Positions 8,526 through 17,221 of a stretch of DNA of 64,000 nt are shown here, piece by piece. This stretch comes from Sphaerisporangium viridialbum. Lineage in GTDB: Bacteria > Actinomycetota > Actinomycetes > Streptosporangiales > Streptosporangiaceae. A program made the position numbers and the translations under genes. The DNA lies in the NCBI RefSeq assembly GCF_049674955.1, contig NZ_CP187232.1:7130001-7194000 (forward strand), read 5' to 3'. Numbering within the stretch: the stretch's first letter is position 1; every line of letters begins with the position of its first letter. Under the pieces are notes generated by a model. That model made no database searches and had not been told where the DNA came from. It saw only the letters and a list, made by a program, of their open reading frames with translations.

Positions 8526-10766
8526 GTGACCCATACCGCGAGCAGCCAGAGCCAGGGCCTGGGGCAGGGGGTCGGGGCGAGCGTGACCCGCCCGGACGGC
8601 AACCTGAAGGTGACCGGAGAGTTCGCCTACTCCTCCGACCTCTACCTGGCGGACATGCTGTGGGGCGCGACTCTGCGCAGCCCTCACCCGTCCGCGTGGA
8701 TCAGGTCGGTCGACGTCGGCGCCGCGCTCGCCATGCCGGGCGTGTACGCCGTGCTGACCCACGAGGACGTCCCCGGCGAGCGGTTCTACGGCCTGGAGCA
8801 CAAGGATCAGCCCGTCCTCGCCATCGACCAGGTGCGCTACCAGGGGGAGGCCGTCGCGATCGTGGCGGCGGACCACCCCGAGACCGCCCGGCGGGCGGCG
8901 GCGGCGATCGTGGTCGAGTACGAGTTGCGCGAGGCGGTCACCGACACACACCGCGCCCTGTTCGACCCTGAATGCCCGAAGGTCCAGCCGGGCGGCAACC
9001 TCGTACGCCACCAGCCGGTGCGGGTCGGCCGCGAGCCCTTCGCCGGCATGGCAGAGGTCGTGGTCACCGGGGACTACGAGGTGGGGATGCAGGACCAGGC
9101 GTTCCTCGGCCCCGAGTCCGGCCTCGCCGTGCCCTCGGAGGACGGCGGCATCGACCTCTACATCGCGACGCAGTGGCTGCACGTCGACCAGGACCAGCTC
9201 GCCCCCTGCCTCGGCCTGCCCAAGGAGAAGGTGCGGCTGACGCTGGCCGGGGTCGGCGGGGCGTTCGGCGCCCGCGAGGACCTTTCGATGCAGATCCACG
9301 CCAGCATGCTGGCCCTGCGCACCGGCAGGCCGGTCAAGATGGTCTACGGCCGCGAGGAGTCGTTCTTCGGCCACGTCCACCGGCACCCCGCCCGCATGCG
9401 GTACGAGCACGGCGCCACCCGCGAGGGCAAGCTCGTCTACGTCAGGGCCGAGATCGTCCTCGACGGGGGCGCGTACTGCTCGTCCTCCCCCGCCGTGGTC
9501 GGCAACGCCGCGTCCCTCGGCGTCGGGCCGTACGAGGTGGACACCGTCTGGATCGACGCCTACGGCGCGTACACCAACAACCCGCCCTGCGGGGCGATGC
9601 GCGGCTTCGGCGCCGTGCAGGCCTGCTACGCCTACGAGTCCCAGATGGACAGGCTGGCGGAGGCGTGCGGCATCGACCCGATCGAGGTGCGGGTGCTCAA
9701 TGCCGTCTCCCAGGGGTCACGGCTGGCCACGGGCCAGGTGATCGAGTCGCCCGCGCCGCTCGCCGGCATGCTGCGCGAGCTGGCCGCCATGCCGCTGCCG
9801 GACTCCTCCCGCTCCCCCGACCTGCGCTCCCTGCCGGGCGGGGTCGCCCAGACCACCCACGGCGAGGGTGTACGGCGGGGCGTGGGGTACGGGGTGGGCA
9901 TCAAGAACATCTGCTTCTCCGAGGGCTTCGACGACTACTCGACGGCCAGGGTCAAGGTCGAGCTGCTCGGCGGCGAGGCGCACGTGCTGGTGCACACGGC
10001 CGCCGCCGAGGTCGGGCAGGGCCTGATCATGGTCAAGACGCAGATCGCCCGCACCGAGCTCGGCATCGACCGGGTGACCGTCGCCCCGGCCGACACCTCG
10101 GTGGGCTCGGCGGGCTCCAGCTCGGCCTCCCGCCAGTCGTACGTCACCGGGGGCGCCGTCAAGACCGCGTGCGAGGCCGTGCGCGAGCGGCTGGACAAGC
10201 TGCGCGCGGAGAACCCGGGGCTCACGCTCGAAGACCTGCTCGAGAGGTTCGGGCCGGTGGAGGAGACCCGCGAGTACCGGCACCGGCCGACCTACCCGAT
10301 GGACCCGCTCACCGGGCAGGGGGACTCCCACACCCAGCTCGCGCTGTGCGTCCACCGCGCCGTGGTGGACGTGGACGTCGACCTCGGCCTGGTCAAGGTG
10401 GTCGAGCTCGCCGCCGTGCAGGACGTGGGCAGGATCCTCAACCCCCTCGCGCTCGAAGGGCAGATCCACGGCGGTTCCGCGCAGGGGCTCGGGCTCGCCC
10501 TCATGGAGGAGATCCAGGTCAGGGATGGCAGGGTGCTCAACCCGTCGTTCACCGACTACCTGATCCCGACGATCCTCGACATGCCGCCGATGAGGCTGTC
10601 GATCCTGGAGAACCCCGACCCCGACTCGCCGTACGGCCTGCGGGGCGCCGGCGAGCCGCCCACGCTCTCCTCCACCCCGGCCGTGGCCGCCGCCGTGCGC
10701 GCCGCCACCGGTCTCCCGCTGACCCGGGTCCCCATCCGCCCCCACGACATCGCCCTGGCGGAGTAG
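8526..10766 (+). CDS. pucD: Xanthine dehydrogenase, molybdopterin-binding subunit
   Basis: 746 residues, full length for the large subunit of three-subunit xanthine dehydrogenases. It would hydroxylate hypoxanthine/xanthine to urate with a Mo cofactor. Visible family signatures are GVGGAFGARED (about 240), GAMRGFGAVQ and, near the end, LRGAGEPPT, with Glu710 at the catalytic-Glu position. The N-terminal domain begins ASVTRPDGNLKVTGEF. GTG at 8526 opens the frame. It lies divergent to pucR. The FAD- and 2Fe-2S-binding subunits expected beside it are absent: the next gene is convergent and unrelated, so partners must be encoded elsewhere. Substrate could be another N-heterocycle or aldehyde, but the pucR neighbour favours purines. 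Confidence 0.85.
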   Translation: MTHTASSQSQGLGQGVGASVTRPDGNLKVTGEFAYSSDLYLADMLWGATLRSPHPSAWIRSVDVGAALAMPGVYAVLTHEDVPGERFYGLEHKDQPVLAIDQVRYQGEAVAIVAADHPETARRAAAAIVVEYELREAVTDTHRALFDPECPKVQPGGNLVRHQPVRVGREPFAGMAEVVVTGDYEVGMQDQAFLGPESGLAVPSEDGGIDLYIATQWLHVDQDQLAPCLGLPKEKVRLTLAGVGGAFGAREDLSMQIHASMLALRTGRPVKMVYGREESFFGHVHRHPARMRYEHGATREGKLVYVRAEIVLDGGAYCSSSPAVVGNAASLGVGPYEVDTVWIDAYGAYTNNPPCGAMRGFGAVQACYAYESQMDRLAEACGIDPIEVRVLNAVSQGSRLATGQVIESPAPLAGMLRELAAMPLPDSSRSPDLRSLPGGVAQTTHGEGVRRGVGYGVGIKNICFSEGFDDYSTARVKVELLGGEAHVLVHTAAAEVGQGLIMVKTQIARTELGIDRVTVAPADTSVGSAGSSSASRQSYVTGGAVKTACEAVRERLDKLRAENPGLTLEDLLERFGPVEETREYRHRPTYPMDPLTGQGDSHTQLALCVHRAVVDVDVDLGLVKVVELAAVQDVGRILNPLALEGQIHGGSAQGLGLALMEEIQVRDGRVLNPSFTDYLIPTILDMPPMRLSILENPDPDSPYGLRGAGEPPTLSSTPAVAAAVRAATGLPLTRVPIRPHDIALAE

Positions 10767-10778
10767 CCCCGTCGCCTG

Positions 10779-10817
10779 GTTCCCGCTCGGCGTTCCCGGT
10801 CGGCGTTCCCGGTCGGC
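10779..10817. repeat. Three tandem 13-bp repeats between convergent genes
   Basis: The unit GTTCCCGGTCGGC is present three times head to tail (10779-10791 with one mismatch, 10792-10804, 10805-10817) in the short gap between the convergent xanthine dehydrogenase and excalibur-protein genes. I see no good hairpin and no sign of coding; probably slippage-generated spacer. Confidence 0.7.
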
Positions 10818-10830
10818 GTGAGGATGTCCC

Positions 10831-12381
10831 CTAGGTGATGTCGCCGCGTTCGCAGGCGACGCCGTCGTGGTCGCCGTCGACGTACCAGCCGTACTCCACG
10901 TGGACGCCCTTGGTGTAGGGGCCGTAGTTCGCCGCGTGCGCCTGCTTGCAGCTCGCGAAGCGCGGGTCCGGAGTGCGCTTGCTCATGGTCGTGGAGCCGG
11001 TCGCGTTGGTCTGCGGCACCCCGGCGTTGCGGGCGGACGGCGAGGTCTGGGTTCCGGCGGCGGGCGTGTGGGTCGCGGACGGGGGCGCCAGCGGTACGGA
11101 CCCCGGCTGGGACGCGGACGCGCTGGGCGCACCCGTGCCGGCTCCCGTCGGAGCTCCGGTGCCGGTGCCGGTTCCGGTTCCGGTGGGTGTTCCCGCACCC
11201 GGCGGGCAGGTGGAGGTACCGCCGGGCGGAACGTTGCCGTCGGTGCCCGCCGGGCCGGTCGGGTTGACCGGGTTGACCGGGTTGACCGGGTCGGTGGGGC
11301 CGGTGGGCTGGGTGGTGCCGTCCGCGGGAGGGCAGGTGGAGGTCTGGGCGGGGGTCTCGGGGGACGGCCCTGAGGTGCCGGTCACCGGGCCGCCCGATCC
11401 GAGCAGGCGGGACATCAGCGCGTCGGCCGTCTCCTTGGTGAGCCCCGCGATGCTGAGGCTGTCCTGGGTGATCGCCTGCGCGACCCTCGGGGCGGTGACG
11501 ACCTTGTCGTCGACCACGACGGCGAGAAGCTGGTTGAGCGCGTCCTTGGTCAGGTCGGCCAGTTCCTTGCGGCTCTCGGGAGCCAGCACGACGCGCACGG
11601 AGTACGTGCCGTCCTTGTCGGCGACCGTCGTCACCTTCACGACCGAGTGGACGGTGACCCCGGGGTCCACCTGGTAGCAGGTCGTGCCCGCGTCGTCGAG
11701 CACCGCCTCCGCGCCCGGGCACGGAGCGGCCCGCGTGCCGACGACCGGGGCGAAGTGGATGGGGGTGGCGAGGCGGCGAGGCGGCGCCGCGCCGAGCGGG
11801 AGGCCGGGTTCCCGCGTCATCAGCACGGCGATCGTGCCGAGGACTCCCGTGACGAGGACCACGACGAAGAGCCCGGCGATCAGGGCGATGGTCGTGGAAC
11901 GCGCGGCGCGCGGCGGCCCGCTCGGACCGGCCGGGCCTCCGGGCGTGCCGGGACCACCGGGGCCGGGGGGCGGCCCCTCCGGGCCGATCGGCGGCTGACC
12001 GGGACCGATGGGCGGCTCGGCCGGCGGCTCGTCCGAACCGAGCGGGGGCGTCACGGAACCCACCGGCGGCTCGTCCGGGCCGAAAGCAGGCCGGTCGGCA
12101 GCGGTGAGCGGCTCGTCCCGGGTGAGTGGGGGCTCGTCCCGGGTGAGCGGAGGCTCGTCCCGGGTGAGCGGAGGCTCGTCCCGGGTGAGCGGAGGCTCGT
12201 CCCGGGTGAGCGGAGGCTCGTCCCGGGTGAGCGGAGGCTCGTCCGGCTGGGAGGGCACGCGGGCCATGATGAGCGTCGGCTCGTCTTCGAGCACGGCAGG
12301 AATATCCGGCGGCGCCTCGGGCGGACCACTGTGATCGTCCGTCGCCGGATGGTTACGCATCCTCACCCCTGTGCCTGACAT
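10831..12381 (-). CDS. Membrane-anchored excalibur (calcium-binding-like) protein with repeat-rich N-terminus
   Basis: 516 residues. The N-terminal cytoplasmic part (about 1-165) is low complexity: six exact heptads DEPPLTR, then Pro/Gly-rich sequence. One transmembrane helix follows (ALIAGLFVVVLVTGVLGTIAVL, about 168-190). The outer part has a domain resembling the SecDF periplasmic region (about 225-325; VDDKVVTAPRVAQAITQDSL), a Thr/Pro/Gly linker with VNPVNPVNP, and a C-terminal excalibur motif (DGDHDGVACE) with nearby Cys. Excalibur domains occur in extracellular actinobacterial and Bacillus proteins, often near nucleases or the cell wall. Role unknown; I infer a surface-exposed, wall-associated protein. 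The start follows the first Met of a plausible N-terminus. Confidence 0.75.
   Translation of the reverse strand: MSGTGVRMRNHPATDDHSGPPEAPPDIPAVLEDEPTLIMARVPSQPDEPPLTRDEPPLTRDEPPLTRDEPPLTRDEPPLTRDEPPLTRDEPLTAADRPAFGPDEPPVGSVTPPLGSDEPPAEPPIGPGQPPIGPEGPPPGPGGPGTPGGPAGPSGPPRAARSTTIALIAGLFVVVLVTGVLGTIAVLMTREPGLPLGAAPPRRLATPIHFAPVVGTRAAPCPGAEAVLDDAGTTCYQVDPGVTVHSVVKVTTVADKDGTYSVRVVLAPESRKELADLTKDALNQLLAVVVDDKVVTAPRVAQAITQDSLSIAGLTKETADALMSRLLGSGGPVTGTSGPSPETPAQTSTCPPADGTTQPTGPTDPVNPVNPVNPTGPAGTDGNVPPGGTSTCPPGAGTPTGTGTGTGTGAPTGAGTGAPSASASQPGSVPLAPPSATHTPAAGTQTSPSARNAGVPQTNATGSTTMSKRTPDPRFASCKQAHAANYGPYTKGVHVEYGWYVDGDHDGVACERGDIT
12110..12245. repeat. 21-bp in-frame tandem repeats encoding DEPPLTR
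   Basis: Six head-to-tail 21-bp units begin at 12110, 12131, 12152, 12173, 12194 and 12215, with a partial seventh at 12236. Only the first differs (2-3 bases); the others are identical, so expansion is recent and copy number is probably variable between strains. Each encodes one heptad of the cytoplasmic N-terminus of the excalibur protein. Confidence 0.9.
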
Positions 12382-12757
12382 CGCTCGGGCGAGCCTACCG
12401 AGCCTCGCGTGATCGAGCTAACCGCAGGGTGAAGACCCGGCGGGGAGTTCTAGGCTGTAGATGTCCTGACAATTTCCCGTACAACAGGACAAATCATCCC
12501 ACCTGCTCCAGGGTCCGAGCACCGCGGGGAACGCAGGCGAGATCGGGCACCGGCCCTGGCACCGCGCCGGGGGAACCAAGCCGGTCGAGGCGTGGAGAGG
12601 CCGCCCGGCCGGAGGTCACAGCAGGCAAGGGTCGCCGAGCACCCGGACCGAAAGGGAGCCGGAAGCGCGCACAGCCCGGGTCGTAGTGAGCCGGGGGCGG
12701 TCGGGGGCAGTCCGTATGGCATGGCAGAGGGCCGCCCCTGGGTCGAAGGAGGATTTC
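12382..12757. other. Gene-free divergent promoter region (excalibur protein / ald)
   Basis: No convincing coding frame. On the + strand TAGGCT at about 12451 is a -10-like element for an ald transcript with a long leader. The inverted repeat at 12462-12491 is listed separately. The rest, up to the ald ribosome-binding site GAAGGAGG at 12745-12752, has no feature I can name. Confidence 0.6.
12462..12491. promoter_or_regulatory. Inverted repeat upstream of ald, possible operator
   Basis: Perfect 7-bp arms TGTCCTG (12462-12468) and CAGGACA (12485-12491) separated by 16 bp that are themselves partly symmetrical (ACAATTTCCCGTACAA). The site lies about 270-295 bp upstream of the ald start and just after a -10-like TAGGCT. 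Lrp/AsnC-type regulators such as AldR control ald genes elsewhere, but no such gene is in the window. Confidence 0.4.
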
Positions 12758-13873
12758 ATGAAGGTCGGAATACCCCGAGAGGTGAAGGACCACGAGCACC
12801 GCGTCGCTCTCACCCCCGCCGGAGCCAACGAGCTGGCCCGTCACGGCCACCAGGTGTTCGTCGAGCGCGGGGCGGGCGCGGGATCCTCCATCCCCGACGA
12901 CGACTTCCGCGCGGCGGGCGCGACGATCCTCGCGTCCGCCGAGGAGGTCTGGCGCGAGGGCGACCTGATCCTGAAGGTCAAGGAGCCGATCGCCTCGGAG
13001 TACCCCCTCATGCGCGAGGGACAGATCCTCTTCACCTACCTGCACCTCGCCGCCTCGCGGAAGCTGACCCTGGCGATGATGGAGTCCGGGGTCACCGGCA
13101 TCGCGTACGAGACCGTGCAGACGGAGAACGGGGCACTGCCCCTGCTCGCGCCGATGTCGGAGGTGGCGGGACGCCTCGCGCCGCAGGTGGGCGCCTACCA
13201 CCTGATGCGGCAGGGCGGCGGCAGGGGCGTACTCATGGGCGGAGTCCCCGGGGTGCACCCGGCCAAGGTCGTGGTGCTCGGGGCGGGGGTGACGGGCATG
13301 AACGCCACGACGATCGCGCTCGGGATGCAGGCGGAGGTCCTGCTCCTGGACAAGAACATCGACAGGCTGCGCCAGGCCGACATGATCTACCGGGGGCATC
13401 TCCAGACCGTCGCGTCCAACACCTACGAGATCGAGCGCGCCGTCCTCGGCGCCGACCTCGTGATCGGCGCCGTGCTCATCCCCGGCGCCAAGGCGCCCAA
13501 GCTCGTCTCGAACGAGCTGGTCTCCCGGATGAAGGAAGGGTCGGTGCTGGTGGACATCTCGATCGACCAGGGCGGGGCGTTCGAGGACTCCCGGCCCACC
13601 ACCCATGCCCATCCGACCTACCGGGTGCACAACTCGGTGTTCTACTGCGTGGCCAACATGCCGGGGGCCGTGCCGCACACCTCGACGTACGCGCTGACCA
13701 ACGTCACCCTGCCGTACGCCCTGGCGATCGCCGACAAGGGATGGCGGCAGGCCCTGCTGGAGGACCCGGCGCTGGCGCTCGGGCTGAACACCCACGGAGG
13801 CACGCTCACCAGCCGCCCCGTCGGCGACGCCCACGGCCTCGCGTCGGTGGACCCGGAGGAGATCATCCGCTGA
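12758..13873 (+). CDS. ald: Alanine dehydrogenase
   Basis: 371 residues, the normal length. It catalyses NAD-linked reversible oxidative deamination of L-alanine to pyruvate and ammonium, linking nitrogen and carbon supply. Lys75 (KVKEP) and His96 (YLHLA) fall at the positions known as catalytic in the mycobacterial enzyme; the nucleotide-binding motif is VVVLGAGVTGMNA, preceded by GVHPAK. ATG at 12758 follows GAAGGAGG by 5 nt and starts the family-typical MKVGIPREVKDHEHRV. Monocistronic, followed by a hairpin. Confidence 0.97.
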   Translation: MKVGIPREVKDHEHRVALTPAGANELARHGHQVFVERGAGAGSSIPDDDFRAAGATILASAEEVWREGDLILKVKEPIASEYPLMREGQILFTYLHLAASRKLTLAMMESGVTGIAYETVQTENGALPLLAPMSEVAGRLAPQVGAYHLMRQGGGRGVLMGGVPGVHPAKVVVLGAGVTGMNATTIALGMQAEVLLLDKNIDRLRQADMIYRGHLQTVASNTYEIERAVLGADLVIGAVLIPGAKAPKLVSNELVSRMKEGSVLVDISIDQGGAFEDSRPTTHAHPTYRVHNSVFYCVANMPGAVPHTSTYALTNVTLPYALAIADKGWRQALLEDPALALGLNTHGGTLTSRPVGDAHGLASVDPEEIIR

Positions 13874-13926
13874 GACCCGGGCCGGCTCAGCGGGATCCGG
13901 CTCAGCGGGAGCCGAGCCGGCGGTCC

Positions 13927-13969
13927 GCCGTACGGCCGCTCACGACCGGGGGTCGCGGGGCCGTACGGC
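13927..13969. terminator. Probable bidirectional terminator between ald and the DUF3105 gene
   Basis: Arms GCCGTACGGCC (13927-13937) and GGCCGTACGGC (13959-13969) pair perfectly over 11 bp; the 21-nt interior contains a second small stem around CGACC/GGTCG. It lies between two convergent genes and lacks a U-tract, as is common in high-GC actinobacteria. Confidence 0.55.
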
Positions 13970-13984
13970 AGGGAGATCAGCCGG

Positions 13985-14695
13985 TCAGGAGGACGGCGTG
14001 GCGCTGGGAGCCATGCTCGGCTCCGGCGTCGCCGCACCGCTCGGCGCCGGGGACGGCGTCGTCGTCGGCAGCGGGTTGTCGGAGGCGACCGCGTCCGTGC
14101 TGCCCTGGCCCGTGCAGGTCGCGCCGTACTCGGGGGTGGTCTGCGGGTTCTGCTTGTACTTGGTGATGTACCTGGCCAGGCGCGGGTCGTCGGCGCCCTT
14201 GAGCGGGAGCTGGTGGTTCCAGGAGCTGACCACGACGGGCGCCGTGAGGCCGGGGAACGGGCTGAGGAGCAGGTAATCGGAGGTGACGAGCGCCTTCAGC
14301 TTGTCGACGTCCGCCTTGGGGAGGTCAGGCCGGTAGGTGATCCACACCGAGCCGTGCTCCATGGAGTGCACGCCGTTCTCGCTGTTGATCGGCTGGTCGT
14401 AGACCCCGCACTGCTGCCACTGGGGGTTGTGCTCGCCGCCGACCGGCGGGGTCTCCTTGTAGTTGACCTTGATCGGCGTGTGCTGCGAGCCCTTGTAGCT
14501 GAACGTCTTGACCCCGTCCAGCGCCGACTGGGACCGCTCCTGGATCACGTAGAAGCCGACCAGGCCGACCAGCAGGACGATGACGAAGGCCCCCGCTCCC
14601 CACATGAGCATGGCGGTGCGCCGCTCTTTGCGTTTCTGCGCGGCACGCAGCTGGGCGAGGTGCTCCCGCCGTGCCTGCGTCCTCTCCTTGGCCAT
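13985..14695 (-). CDS. DUF3105 membrane-anchored protein
   Basis: 236 residues: charged N-terminus (about 1-28), one transmembrane helix (TAMLMWGAGAFVIVLLVGLV, about 28-50), outer DUF3105 domain (about 60-195) and an Ala/Pro/Ser/Thr-rich tail. Family hallmarks are PPVGGEHNPQWQQCGVYD and NGVHSMEHGSVWITYRPDLP, with conserved His and Cys that look metal-binding-like. Function is unknown. In actinobacteria it often neighbours DUF305 proteins, as here: the DUF305 gene is divergent 120 bp away. A role in metal (perhaps copper) or redox chemistry at the cell surface is inference only. Confidence 0.85.
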   Translation of the reverse strand: MAKERTQARREHLAQLRAAQKRKERRTAMLMWGAGAFVIVLLVGLVGFYVIQERSQSALDGVKTFSYKGSQHTPIKVNYKETPPVGGEHNPQWQQCGVYDQPINSENGVHSMEHGSVWITYRPDLPKADVDKLKALVTSDYLLLSPFPGLTAPVVVSSWNHQLPLKGADDPRLARYITKYKQNPQTTPEYGATCTGQGSTDAVASDNPLPTTTPSPAPSGAATPEPSMAPSATPSS

Positions 14696-14815
14696 CAGTC
14701 CTCCAACGGCTGTTCATGACCCTGAATGCTCAAGCTTCGTTACTTATGTGGAGGATAGTGGGTAGGTAATAACGTTTGCGTCTAACGCCCAAGGCAATCA
14801 CTCTCCTGGCTGGCA

Positions 14816-15475
14816 ATGATCACCTCACGAACTCGCCTGGTACTCGTCGCGCTGGTCTCCTGCGTGGCCACCGCCGTCGCAATGCTCTTGATCACCGGAC
14901 GGTCGGCTCCTCCTGGAGACGCCTCCCCCGAGGCGGGGTTCTCGCGGGACATGGCAGTCCACCACGCCCAGGCGGTCGAGATGAGCTTCGCCGTGCGCGA
15001 CGGGAGCACGGACTCCGCCATCCGGTCGCTGGCGTACGACATCATCACCACCCAGACGGCCCAGCGCGGCGTCTTCATGGGGTGGCTCCAGCAGTGGGGC
15101 CTCAACCAGGCGACCGACCGGCCGGCGATGGCCTGGATGGCCGGTCACGGCGGGCACGGAGCGACGACCGGCGCGCAGGGAGCGGCCCCGGCGACCGGCG
15201 GGCCGGCCGCGATGCCCGGCATGGCCTCCGGCGAGGAGATGAAGCGCCTCCAGGCCGCCAAGGGCAAGGACGCCGAGACCCTCTTCCTCCAGCTCATGAT
15301 CCGCCACCACGAGGGCGGCGTGCAGATGGCGAAGGCCCTGCTGAAGCTGTCGAACCGCCCGGAGGTGCGGGGCATGGCGCAGAACATCGTGGACACGCAG
15401 GACAGCGAGATCCAGTACATGACCGGCCTGCTGAAGGACCGCGGCGCGCAGCCGTACCCGTCGATCCTCAAGTAG
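14816..15475 (+). CDS. DUF305 ferritin-like secreted protein
   Basis: 219 residues with an N-terminal signal or anchor helix (LVLVALVSCVATAVAMLLI) and two copies of the DUF305 half-motif: FSRDMAVHHAQAVEMS and LMIRHHEGGVQMAKALL, separated by a Gly/Met/His-rich linker (AWMAGHGGHG, AAMPGMASGEEM). The repeated His-His plus Met composition suggests a four-helix bundle that binds metal, possibly copper. No strong ribosome-binding site precedes the ATG; it directly follows a short promoter-like segment and is divergent from DUF3105. Confidence 0.88.
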   Translation: MITSRTRLVLVALVSCVATAVAMLLITGRSAPPGDASPEAGFSRDMAVHHAQAVEMSFAVRDGSTDSAIRSLAYDIITTQTAQRGVFMGWLQQWGLNQATDRPAMAWMAGHGGHGATTGAQGAAPATGGPAAMPGMASGEEMKRLQAAKGKDAETLFLQLMIRHHEGGVQMAKALLKLSNRPEVRGMAQNIVDTQDSEIQYMTGLLKDRGAQPYPSILK

Positions 15476-15485
15476 GCCCGGCGCC

Positions 15486-16547
15486 TCAGGCCTGGGCCAT
15501 CTCCTCGGCGATCGCGGCGGCGAAGGCGTCCACGTCCGCCTCGGTGGTGTCGAAGGCGGTCATCCAGCGGACCTCGCCCGTGGCCTCGTTCCAGGTGTAG
15601 AACCTGAACCGCTTGCGCACCCTCTCCGCCACATCGGGGGGCAGGATGGCGAAGACCGCGTTGGCCTCGACCGCCCTGGTCAGCGTCACTCCCGGGATGT
15701 CGCGCACGGCCGCCGCGAGGCGCGCGGCCATGGCGTTGGCGTTCCTCGCGTTGCGCAGCCACAGGTCGCCGGCGAGCAGCGCCTCGAACTGCACCGCCAC
15801 GAACCGCATCTTCGAGGCGAGCTGCATCGCGCTCTTCCTCAGGTAGATCAGCCCCCGCACGGCGGCGGGGTTGAGCACGACGATGGCCTCGCCGAACATC
15901 AGCCCGCTCTTGGTGCCGCCGAAGGAGAGCACGTCCACGCCCGCGTCGGTGGTCAGCGCCCGCAGCGGCACGTCCAGGGCCGCCGCGGCGTTGATCAGGC
16001 GCGACCCGTCGAGGTGCAGCAGCATCCCGAGCTCGCGGCAGTGGGCGCCGATCGCGCTGATCTCCTCGGGCGTGTAGAGCGTGCCCAGCTCGGTGCTCTG
16101 GGAGATCGAGACCACCCGGGGCTGGGCGCGGTGCTCGTCGCCGAAGCCCCACGCCTGCCGGTCGATCAGGCCGGGGGTGAGCTTGCCGTCGGGCGTGGGC
16201 ACGCTCATCAGCTTGAGCCCGGCGCTCTGCTCGGGCGCCCCGCCCTCGTCGGTGTTGATGTGCGCGCTCTCGGCGCAGACGACGGCCTCCCACGGCGCGG
16301 TCATCGCACGCAGGCCGACGACGTTGGCGCCGGTGCCGTTGAACACCGGCCACGCCTCGGCCACCGGGCCGAAGTGCCGCCTGAAGACCTCCTGGAGGGC
16401 CTCGGTGTAGACGTCCTCGCCGTAGGCGACCTGGTGGCCGCCGTTGGCCAGGGCCAGCGCCTCGAGGATCTCGGGGTGCACGCCCGCGTAGTTGTCGCTG
16501 GCGAACCCCTTGACCGAGGGGTCGTGGTGCCGTCGTGCCTGGGTCAC
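15486..16547 (-). CDS. Low-specificity threonine-aldolase-like PLP enzyme
   Basis: About 353 residues, fold-type I PLP enzyme of the beta-eliminating lyase/threonine aldolase family. Visible are FASDNYAGVHPEI near the start, VVCAESAHINTDEGGA, the aspartate of MLLHLDGSRLINA, and SFGGTKSGLMFGEAIV with PLP-binding Lys213. The expected reaction is cleavage of threonine (or another beta-hydroxy amino acid) to glycine plus aldehyde. GTG at 16547 overlaps the SDR stop as GTGA. Third gene of an overlapping DUF6421-SDR-aldolase operon, so its real substrate may be specific to that pathway. Confidence 0.85.
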   Translation of the reverse strand: MTQARRHHDPSVKGFASDNYAGVHPEILEALALANGGHQVAYGEDVYTEALQEVFRRHFGPVAEAWPVFNGTGANVVGLRAMTAPWEAVVCAESAHINTDEGGAPEQSAGLKLMSVPTPDGKLTPGLIDRQAWGFGDEHRAQPRVVSISQSTELGTLYTPEEISAIGAHCRELGMLLHLDGSRLINAAAALDVPLRALTTDAGVDVLSFGGTKSGLMFGEAIVVLNPAAVRGLIYLRKSAMQLASKMRFVAVQFEALLAGDLWLRNARNANAMAARLAAAVRDIPGVTLTRAVEANAVFAILPPDVAERVRKRFRFYTWNEATGEVRWMTAFDTTEADVDAFAAAIAEEMAQA

Positions 16548-17221
16548 GTGGTGAGGTCCAATCGGGTGCCGTTGACCTCGCCGGCCGGCCGGTCCCACAG
16601 ACCGGCGACGGCCTCGGCGAGGTCGTTCACGTCGGTGAAGCCGGGGAACCTCCGCTCCGGGCTCGCCGCGCGCATGTCGTCGTTGACCAGGGCCTTGATG
16701 ACCAGGATCGTCGCGGCGCTCTCGGTGCCGCGCAGCGCGTCGGCGAGCGCCAGAGTCCACGCCTCGGCGGCGGCCTTGGCGGCGGCGTAGGCGGCGTTCC
16801 CCTGGGTGGGCTCCTGGGCGGCCTTCGCGGAGACGATGGCGAACCGGCCGCCGTCGCTCTCGCGCAGCGCCGGCTCGAACGCCAGCGAGACGTTCTGCAG
16901 GGTGCGGATGAGCTGCTCGTGCAGGATGTCCCAGTCGGCGAGGTCGGTCTCCGCGAAGGTCTTGGACCCCCGCCAGCCGCCGACCAGGTGAACGACCCCG
17001 TCGACCCGCCCGTGCTCCTCCTGGATCTTGCGGGCTAGCTCGCGCACGGCCTTCGGGTCGGTGAGATCGGCCGCGATCACGCCGTCGGCCTCGTGCCTGC
17101 CGACCCCGATCACGGTGTCGCCGCGAGCGGCCAGGCGCGCCGCGACGGCCCGGCCCGTGGGACCGCCCGCCCCCGCGACGACGACCGTACGGGGCTGGTG
17201 GGTGGGGTTGGGGTTGCTCAC
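16544..17221 (-). CDS. SDR-family NAD(P)-dependent oxidoreductase (middle gene of DUF6421 operon)
   Basis: 225 residues. Rossmann motif VVVAGAGGPTGRAVA, VVHLVGGWRG in place of the usual NNAG, IVSAKAAQ, and the catalytic pair Tyr-x3-Lys in AAYAAAKAAAE. Short for an SDR but complete. The GTG start overlaps the stop of the DUF6421 gene by GTGA and its own stop overlaps the next gene by GTGA, so all three are translationally coupled. Substrate unknown; the aldolase downstream suggests an aldehyde or hydroxy-amino-acid intermediate. Confidence 0.85.
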   Translation of the reverse strand: MSNPNPTHQPRTVVVAGAGGPTGRAVAARLAARGDTVIGVGRHEADGVIAADLTDPKAVRELARKIQEEHGRVDGVVHLVGGWRGSKTFAETDLADWDILHEQLIRTLQNVSLAFEPALRESDGGRFAIVSAKAAQEPTQGNAAYAAAKAAAEAWTLALADALRGTESAATILVIKALVNDDMRAASPERRFPGFTDVNDLAEAVAGLWDRPAGEVNGTRLDLTT

